Positions 7,211-11,800 of a stretch of DNA of 11,800 nt are shown piece by piece. Origin of the DNA: JAAYJM01 sp964498585 (GTDB lineage Bacteria; Bacteroidota; Ignavibacteria; Kapaibacteriales; UBA2268); the NCBI GenBank assembly GCA_964498585.1, contig CAZCHH010000080.1:1-11800 (forward strand), written 5' to 3'. Every line of letters begins with the position of its first letter. The stretch's first letter is position 1. The notes below the pieces were generated by a model that was given only the letters and a program-made list of their open reading frames with translations, was not told where the DNA came from and did no database searches. Made by a program: the position numbers and the translations under genes.

Positions 7211-10084
7211 ATGTTTACAAAAGAAGAAGCAAAAGAAATTGTAAGGAAAATTGTTGAACGCTTTGAGTATCACCTTGATGAATACAAAAAAGGCAATTAC
7301 AACGAAACTCAAACACGTAACGATTTTATTAATCCATTCTTTGAAGCACTCGGCTGGGACATCAACAACAAGCAGGGACTCGCCGAAAGCTACCGCGAAG
7401 TAATCCACGAAGATAAAATAAAAATCGGAGGGCATACAAAAGCACCCGATTACTGCTTTACGATTTACGGACAGCGGAAATTTTTCTTGGAAGCAAAGAA
7501 ACCAAGCGTTTCAATAAAAGAAAGCATTGACCCTGCTTATCAACTGCGGCGATACGGCTGGAGTGCTAAAATGCCAATTTCCATTATTACCGACTTTGAG
7601 GAATTCTCCATTTACGATTGTACTATTAAGCCAACTCCACAAGACAAAGCTTCTGTTGCCCGCATAAATTACCTTACATATAAGGATTACCTAAAAGAAT
7701 TTGATTTTCTTTGGGATACGTTTTCAAAGGAAATGGTTCTAAAGGGCAGTTTCGATAAGTTTGTAAATTCGAATAAGGGGAAAAAAGGCACCGCTGATGT
7801 AGATGCTGAGTTTCTAAAATCATTAGATAGCTGGCGGGATTTGTTGGCAAGGAATATCGTTAATCGAAACAAGGAAATTGACGAAGATACTTTGAACTTT
7901 TCCTTGCAAAGAATAATTGACCGCCTGATTTTTCTCAGAATTTGCGAGGATAGGGGTATTGAATCAGAAAATACTTTGTTTGAAACGATTGGCACAAACA
8001 TTTATGAAAAGTTGAAAACAATTTTCCATATAGCAGACCAAAAGTATAATTCCGGGCTTTTCGACTATAAAAAAGACAAAATTACTGATAACTTGATAAT
8101 TGACGATAAAATCTTAAAAACAATTATTGAGGAAATGTATTATCCAAAATGCCCTTATGAATTTTCAGTAATCCCAGTTGAAATTCTTGGACATTCTTAT
8201 GAGCAGTATCTTGGCAAGGTTATCCGCATTACTCCCGGTCATATAATCAAGATTGAAACTAAGCCGGAGGTTCGTAAAGCTGGCGGGGTCTATTATACAC
8301 CTCAATACATTGTTGATTACATTGTGAAAAATACTGTTGGAAAGATTGTTGAAGAAAAAACTCCTGAAGAAATTGCAGACATAAGGATTTGCGACCCTGC
8401 TTGCGGTAGTGGTTCTTTTTTGCTTGGTGCTTATCAGTTCCTTTTGGATTGGCATAGAGATTACTACAAAAACAATGATGTTAAGAAAAAGGAAAAATTT
8501 CTGACTCCTGATGGAAACCTTACTACTACTATAAAAAAGCAAATTCTTCTAAACAACATTTTCGGTGTGGACATTGATACAAACGCAGTTGAAGTTACGA
8601 AACTTTCTTTAATGCTGAAAGCTATGGAAGGCGAAAGCAATGCTTCTATCAATGAGCAGATGCAGCTATTTCACGAAAGAGTACTTCCGACTTTGGATAA
8701 CAATATAAAAAGCGGAAACAGCTTGATAGATATGGATTTTTACGATAGCCAGATTGATTTTGAGCCGGGAGTGGAAAAGAAAATTAAACCGTTTAACTGG
8801 GAAAGTGCGTTTCCGCAGGTGTTTGGTTCTGGGGGCTTGGGACTGGGGACTGGAGATAAGGGATTTGATGTGGTTATTGGAAATCCTCCATGGGTTTTTA
8901 CTAAATATTTTGACTGGGGTGAACCAACAAAATCTTATATTGAGAAATCATTTCTTAATGTAAAAAATAGCATTAGTGAGGGGAAAGCCCGTCAAGCTGG
9001 AAAAATAAATTTATTTTCAATTTTTCTTATAAAAGGTTTATGCTTACTTAAAGAAAAAGGTTTATTCTCATACATTATACCTAATACAATATTAAGAACA
9101 ACTACTTACGATATAATTAGAGAATATATCTTAAATAATACTAAAATTTTACAAATTGTAGATTTAAAAGCTAATGTTTTTGAGGGAGTAACAGCATCTA
9201 CAATAATTCTAACATTAGAGAAAAACTATAAAAATATAAATAATAACATACATATAATTGATCAAAATATTAATTCTAAAGTAATTGATATGCATAATAT
9301 TAATATAGTAAATCAAGATAACTTTCGTAAAAATATTAGTTATACTTTTAATATTTTTGTTAATGAAAAAGAGAAACAATACATTGATAGAATTCAACAA
9401 TTATCAATAAATTTAGAAAATTTAGTAAATGTTTGTAATGGAATAGCAACAGGACCAAATAAATCTGGCTTACACAATAGCAGTATAAATGAAAAGTGTA
9501 AGATGTTGTTACTAGGAAAAGATATAAAGCGATATTTTCATATATGGAATAACAATTGGATTGAATATGATCCTAAATTACTTCATAGAGCAAGAAATGA
9601 AGAAACATTTTTAGCTAAAGAAAAAATCATTATGCAAAGAATTGGAGGAATATTAATTTCTAGTTATGATGATAAACAGTTTTATACATTTAATTCTGTT
9701 AACAATCTATTATTAAAAAGCAATGAATATTCTATAAAATATATACTTGGTATTTTAAATAGCAAATTATTAAAGCATTACTATGAAAAAAACTTTACAA
9801 ATAAATCAAATCTAACTGTTAATATTTCAAAGACATTTCTTGATAAATTACCAATAAGAAATATAAAATTTAATGAAAGTGATGAAAAGCAAAAGCACGA
9901 TGAAATAGTACGCAATGTAGAAACAATGCTACAGCTCAACAAAGATTTACAGAGTGCGACTTTACCCGAGCAAAAGGAGCAGTTGCAAGCCCGCATTTCC
10001 TACACCGACAAGAAAATCGACTCCCTCGTTTACCAGCTCTACGGCTTAACGGAAGAGGAAATTAGGATAGTGGAGGGGGAGTAA
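7211..10084 (+). CDS. type IIG-like restriction-modification enzyme (PD-(D/E)XK nuclease + Eco57I-type N6-adenine methyltransferase + TaqI-like specificity domain)
   Basis: A 957-residue single-chain enzyme expected to methylate adenine in its target and cut unmodified DNA. The N-terminal nuclease (about 1-130) shows P79-D80 and E94-A95-K96, a PD-(D/E)XK site. A helical connector runs to about 340. The methyltransferase has GGVYYTP (358-364), motif I D395-PACGSGSF for S-adenosylmethionine, and motif IV N558-PPW, the N6-adenine type. A specificity region (about 575-893) ends in a TaqI-like YILGILNSKLLKHYYEKNF segment, then C-terminal helices with the usual IDSLVYQLYGLTEEEI. All motifs are intact, so the enzyme looks active. 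No separate specificity or methylase gene adjoins it. Two oddities: the specificity part is about 15-20% GC in places, against 40-48% in the two ends, and residues 541-549 (GGLGLGTGD) are encoded by a heptamer array. The start is the first ATG; nothing upstream continues the domain. Confidence 0.93.
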   Translation: MFTKEEAKEIVRKIVERFEYHLDEYKKGNYNETQTRNDFINPFFEALGWDINNKQGLAESYREVIHEDKIKIGGHTKAPDYCFTIYGQRKFFLEAKKPSVSIKESIDPAYQLRRYGWSAKMPISIITDFEEFSIYDCTIKPTPQDKASVARINYLTYKDYLKEFDFLWDTFSKEMVLKGSFDKFVNSNKGKKGTADVDAEFLKSLDSWRDLLARNIVNRNKEIDEDTLNFSLQRIIDRLIFLRICEDRGIESENTLFETIGTNIYEKLKTIFHIADQKYNSGLFDYKKDKITDNLIIDDKILKTIIEEMYYPKCPYEFSVIPVEILGHSYEQYLGKVIRITPGHIIKIETKPEVRKAGGVYYTPQYIVDYIVKNTVGKIVEEKTPEEIADIRICDPACGSGSFLLGAYQFLLDWHRDYYKNNDVKKKEKFLTPDGNLTTTIKKQILLNNIFGVDIDTNAVEVTKLSLMLKAMEGESNASINEQMQLFHERVLPTLDNNIKSGNSLIDMDFYDSQIDFEPGVEKKIKPFNWESAFPQVFGSGGLGLGTGDKGFDVVIGNPPWVFTKYFDWGEPTKSYIEKSFLNVKNSISEGKARQAGKINLFSIFLIKGLCLLKEKGLFSYIIPNTILRTTTYDIIREYILNNTKILQIVDLKANVFEGVTASTIILTLEKNYKNINNNIHIIDQNINSKVIDMHNINIVNQDNFRKNISYTFNIFVNEKEKQYIDRIQQLSINLENLVNVCNGIATGPNKSGLHNSSINEKCKMLLLGKDIKRYFHIWNNNWIEYDPKLLHRARNEETFLAKEKIIMQRIGGILISSYDDKQFYTFNSVNNLLLKSNEYSIKYILGILNSKLLKHYYEKNFTNKSNLTVNISKTFLDKLPIRNIKFNESDEKQKHDEIVRNVETMLQLNKDLQSATLPEQKEQLQARISYTDKKIDSLVYQLYGLTEEEIRIVEGE
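8832..8859 (+). repeat. heptamer array embedded in the restriction-modification coding sequence
   Basis: Four 7-base units, GGGGCTT, GGGACTG, GGGACTG and GAGATAA, lie in frame and encode the glycine-rich linker around residues 541-550, just before FDVVIGNPPW. They correspond to units GGGGCTG, GAGACTG and GGGACTT of the intergenic array at 7021-7041. A change of one unit would shift the reading frame. Confidence 0.75.
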
Positions 10085-10123
10085 TTGTTAATTATTAATT
10101 ATTAATTGTTAATTATTAATTTT
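10082..10123. repeat. AT-rich heptanucleotide tandem array starting at the restriction gene stop codon
   Basis: Six contiguous 7-base units run TAATTGT, TAATTAT, TAATTAT, TAATTGT, TAATTAT, TAATTTT. The first TAA is the stop codon of the restriction-modification gene. The right part (10104-10124) is the exact inverted copy of 7149-7169 on the other side of the gene. Confidence 0.75.
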
Positions 10124-10124
10124 T
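10104..10124. repeat. right 21-bp inverted repeat flanking the restriction gene
   Basis: Reverse complement of 7149-7169 without mismatch. It overlaps the heptamer array. The two copies bracket the whole gene and its probable promoter. Confidence 0.55.
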
Positions 10125-10129
10125 CTATG

Positions 10130-10154
10130 TCATTCTGGAGCGAAGCGAAGAATC
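10130..10154. repeat. dispersed GAAGCGAAGAATC repeat, copy 2
   Basis: CATTCTGGAGCGAAGCGAAG followed by AATCC contains a doubled GAAGC-type unit. TTCTGGA and TCCAGAA (10133-10139 and 10153-10159) can form a stem. It is related to 6842-6864. Confidence 0.6.
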
Positions 10155-10178
10155 CAGAAAAGCAAAGTCATACTATCA

Positions 10179-10188
10179 NNNNNNNNNN
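10179..10188. other. assembly gap (10 N)
   Basis: Ten ambiguous bases interrupt the intergenic region. A fixed run of ten is typical of a scaffold join, so the real distance, and whether anything is missing between the restriction gene and the next gene, are unknown. The gap lies among repeats, which commonly break assemblies. Confidence 0.95.
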
Positions 10189-10219
10189 TTCTTATAATAA
10201 ATAAAAAAAGGATATATAT

Positions 10220-11065
10220 ATGGTATTAATTGAAGAGTTGGAATGGTTAAAAAATGATGATACACTTTTTCATTACACAAAAGCAACAACTGCTATTTTT
10301 CACATTCTCACTGAAATGAGATTATTGTTTAATAAATTCAGTAATTTATCAGATATAAGAGAAAGTATAATACCACACCCAATTATTTCGATGTGGATAA
10401 AAGAAAACAAAGATTTTGATGAAGCATTGATTGGAAATAGAGATGAATTAAATAAAAGATTAGAAAATGGAAAGAAATGCAAACGTGTTGCTTGTTTTTG
10501 TTCAAATACTACAAAAATAATAGATAACCCGTTAAAATTTGACACTTGTTTTGACAAACTAAAAGATGAAGATAAATATATTTTTGAAAATAAAGGTTGT
10601 TTTAAAAGTAGGATGTGGGACCAGTATGCTGAAGGTTATAAAGGTGTTTGTTTAGTTTTCTCAAAAGAATCCTTAATAAAATCTTTAAAAGAATCAAATA
10701 TTACTTCCCATTATGGTGTTCAAATAAATTATACTGCTAGTTTTCATTTTTCGTTTTCATTGTCAGAAGATTTTGAAATTGAATTAAATAAATTATTGGA
10801 TTATAGAATTGAACATAAAAGTATTGATTATAAAGGCGAATCTGAATTTCGTTTTGTTGTAAATATAGAAGAAGATGATAAAGATTTTTACTTAAATATT
10901 TCTGATTCTTTAAAAGCAATAATTATTGGACCTTTATTTCCGAAATCACAAATAAAACTTTTAAAATGTTTATTGAAAACGAATAATAATAATATTAAGT
11001 TATTAGAATATAAAATTAATAATAATTTTGATGATGAAATTTGGGTAGTAAAGGAGAATGATTAA
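10220..11065 (+). CDS. DUF2971-family protein of unknown function
   Basis: A 281-residue, very AT-rich gene. It shows the pattern I associate with DUF2971: an N-terminal LFHYTK (residues 16-21), an LLFNKFSNLSDIRE block, VACFCSN in the middle, RMWDQYAEGYKGVCLVF, and a late DYKGESEFRFVV. No signal peptide or membrane segment is visible, so it is probably cytoplasmic. AAGGA at 10208-10212, 7 bases before the ATG, supports the start. The family's function is not established. Members often occur as isolated accessory genes, and the neighbouring restriction-modification gene fits such a setting, but the gap between them weakens the link. The H-Y-T motif and the late E-x-E-F-R are loosely reminiscent of ADP-ribosyltransferase-fold sites; this is only a guess. 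Confidence 0.78.
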   Translation: MVLIEELEWLKNDDTLFHYTKATTAIFHILTEMRLLFNKFSNLSDIRESIIPHPIISMWIKENKDFDEALIGNRDELNKRLENGKKCKRVACFCSNTTKIIDNPLKFDTCFDKLKDEDKYIFENKGCFKSRMWDQYAEGYKGVCLVFSKESLIKSLKESNITSHYGVQINYTASFHFSFSLSEDFEIELNKLLDYRIEHKSIDYKGESEFRFVVNIEEDDKDFYLNISDSLKAIIIGPLFPKSQIKLLKCLLKTNNNNIKLLEYKINNNFDDEIWVVKEND

Positions 11066-11165
11066 TATTTTTCTTTACGATTCTTCATTCTCAAACCCCT
11101 TTCTTCCTGCAAATCAAATTCAGAAGGAAATCTGGCTTTTGGGGAAACTTTTGCAAATTGCTTTC
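11066..11165. other. non-coding spacer before the repeat field
   Basis: About 100 bases with no gene and no clear terminator after the DUF2971 gene. From 11166 to the window end (635 bases) the sequence is almost entirely repeats, listed separately, with no gene I can defend. Confidence 0.5.
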
Positions 11166-11211
11166 TTTCAAGTCATCCGATGACTCGCAGTCATCGGATG
11201 ACTGCTTCTTT
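11166..11211. repeat. 33-bp hairpin element, copy A1
   Basis: AGTCATCCGATGACT (11171-11185), a CGC loop, and AGTCATCGGATGACT (11189-11203) form a perfect 15-bp stem. Each arm is itself a palindrome around one central base, so the element can also fold as two small hairpins. With flanks it matches copy A2 at 11321-11366 over 46 bases with one mismatch. A T-rich tail (TTCTTTT) follows, so it might terminate transcription. Confidence 0.85.
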
Positions 11212-11224
11212 TAAGAAATAAAAA

Positions 11225-11319
11225 TATCCCGCCAGGGATTGTATTATTGTAGTAAATGTTTCCTGTTACCAATATTATCCCGCCAGGGATTAAATTTTGC
11301 AAACACATAATCTTATCCC
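11225..11319. repeat. repeat unit U1: paired ATCCC-GGGAT boxes
   Basis: Two identical 16-base boxes, TATCCCGCCAGGGATT, at 11225-11240 and 11276-11291 are separated by 35 bases (GTATTATTGTAG...ACCAATAT) and followed by a tail with TTTTGCAAACACAT. The whole unit is repeated as U2 at 11427-11533. Each box can form a 5-bp ATCCC/GGGAT stem. U1 ends at TTATCCCT, a half box, just where hairpin A2 begins, as if the third box had been interrupted. Confidence 0.8.
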
Positions 11320-11320
11320 T

Positions 11321-11366
11321 TTTCAAGTCATCCGATGACTCGCAGTCATCGGATGACTGTTTCTTT
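11321..11366. repeat. 33-bp hairpin element, copy A2
   Basis: Arms at 11326-11340 and 11344-11358 with a CGC loop are identical to copy A1, including the TTTCA left flank; the right flank differs by one base. It lies directly after the truncated last box of unit U1. Confidence 0.85.
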
Positions 11367-11384
11367 AAAGAAGAAAAGAATTTA

Positions 11385-11417
11385 AGATGTGCCACACTTT
11401 GAAAGTGTGGCACATCT
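11385..11417. repeat. 33-bp near-perfect palindrome
   Basis: AGATGTGCCACACTTT (11385-11400), one central G, then AAAGTGTGGCACATCT (11402-11417) give perfect 16-base arms with a single-base centre. It is unrelated in sequence to the other repeats here. It has no T-run and no visible neighbour gene to serve; it is probably a dispersed palindromic element. Confidence 0.85.
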
Positions 11418-11426
11418 GGGGAAAAC

Positions 11427-11533
11427 TATCCCGCAAGGGATTGTATTATTGTAGCAAATGTTTTCTGTTACCAATATTATCCCGCCAGGGATTATATTTT
11501 GCAAACACATATAATCTAATCCCTGTCGGGATA
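11427..11533. repeat. repeat unit U2: paired ATCCC-GGGAT boxes plus third, inverted box
   Basis: Boxes TATCCCGCAAGGGATT (11427-11442) and TATCCCGCCAGGGATT (11478-11493) are separated by 35 bases nearly identical to those in U1. The TTTTGCAAACACAT tail follows, and then an intact inverted-type box AATCCCTGTCGGGATA (11518-11533). U2 starts 202 bases after U1 and is the better preserved copy. Confidence 0.8.
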
Positions 11534-11585
11534 AATTGGTTTCGTTGTTTGATTTTTCTACAATAATCTAATCCCTGTCGGGATA
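11518..11585 (-). repeat. repeat unit U3: inverted paired ATCCC-GGGAT boxes
   Basis: Boxes AATCCCTGTCGGGATA at 11518-11533 and 11570-11585 are 36 bases apart. Read on the - strand the unit is TATCCCGACAGGGATT, an ATTATTGTAG flank, a spacer ending in ACCAATT, and a second box, the same order as U1 and U2. It is therefore a third, more diverged copy in opposite orientation, sharing its first box with the end of U2. Confidence 0.75.
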
Positions 11586-11654
11586 AAAGAAAATCTTCCT
11601 TCCAAAATGCAATTTTTCAAGAAAAAATAAGAAAATATTTCATCAAAACAACTA

Positions 11655-11800
11655 AAAACGCTTGCGAAAGAACTCAAAACGTCTGCGAATGAACTCAAAA
11701 TGTCTGCGAATGAATACAAAACATCTGCGAAAGAACTCAAAACGTTTGCGAAAGAACTCGAAACGTTTGCGAAAGAACTCGAAACGTTTGCGAAAGAACT
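11655..11800. repeat. 21-bp tandem repeat (minisatellite), continuing past the window
   Basis: Seven units of 21 bases (the last lacking one base at the window edge) follow the pattern AAAACGTTTGCGAAAGAACTC. Units toward the right edge are nearly identical (GAAACGTTTGCGAAAGAACTC); those at the left are more diverged. On the + strand the frame is open from 11631 to the edge and reads 7-residue repeats such as KTFAKEL. On the - strand it is also open and reads SSFADVL-type repeats. The 21-base period keeps both frames open, so openness does not show that it is coding. No start signal was found for either reading. Confidence 0.85.

Noticed and set aside
7211..10084. BREX PglX or type I HsdM/HsdR assignment for the large methylase gene
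   Set aside because: The N-terminal PD-(D/E)XK nuclease fused to an NPPW methylase and a TaqI-like specificity region fits a single-chain type IIG enzyme; no helicase motifs or BREX partner genes are present in the window.
11168..11413. Small - strand open frame of 81 codons
   Set aside because: It is composed entirely of the hairpin and box repeats translated through; no ribosome binding site or domain supports it.
11225..11585. Possible CRISPR array: short palindromic repeats with 35-36-base spacers
   Set aside because: The spacers of U1 and U2 are nearly the same sequence, the repeat is only 16 bases, the orientation flips, spacing is not uniform (24 bases between 11493 and 11518), and no cas gene is present.
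11558..11740. Small - strand open frame of 60 codons with SSFADVL repeats
   Set aside because: It arises from the 21-bp tandem array, which is open on both strands; there is no evidence for this strand over the other, so only the repeat is annotated.

Overview
The window is AT-rich bacterial DNA. Its TolC/adaptor/RND efflux operon, weak Shine-Dalgarno signals and many short palindromic or 7-nt-periodic intergenic repeats suggest the Bacteroidota/Chlorobi/Ignavibacteria (FCB) side of the tree. The placement is inferred from style and is not proven. A run of 10 N at 10179-10188 marks a scaffold gap, so the order of what lies on either side is not certain.

Layout. 1-417 is non-coding, with a GC-rich palindromic repeat at its left end. 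418-6818 is a four-gene operon on the + strand: a TolC-like outer-membrane channel, a lipoprotein periplasmic adaptor, a 1029-residue RND pump, and a divergent crotonase-fold protein. It ends in a textbook terminator at 6927-6961. The first three genes form a tripartite efflux pump. The fourth has lost the recognisable crotonase catalytic residues and has no obvious role in efflux. The pump itself lacks the AcrB-type proton-relay residues.

6986-7142 is an intergenic zone built almost wholly of degenerate 7-nt tandem repeats. 7211-10084 encodes a single-chain Eco57I/type IIG-like restriction-modification enzyme: an N-terminal PD-(D/E)XK nuclease, an N6-adenine methyltransferase, and a TaqI-like specificity domain. 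The specificity segment is far more AT-rich than the rest of the gene. A G-rich heptamer array like the intergenic one is embedded in the coding sequence just before the NPPW motif. 21-bp inverted copies of another heptamer array flank the gene, and the downstream array begins on the stop codon.

After the gap comes a DUF2971-family gene (10220-11065). 11166-11585 is a dense repeat field: paired ATCCC...GGGAT boxes in three units (two direct, one inverted), a twin 33-bp hairpin and a 33-bp palindrome. From 11655 to the window end runs a 21-bp minisatellite that is open on both strands.

The most notable signals are the repeat/restriction-gene interplay and the structured repeat field. No CRISPR array, tRNA, rRNA or transposase gene was seen.
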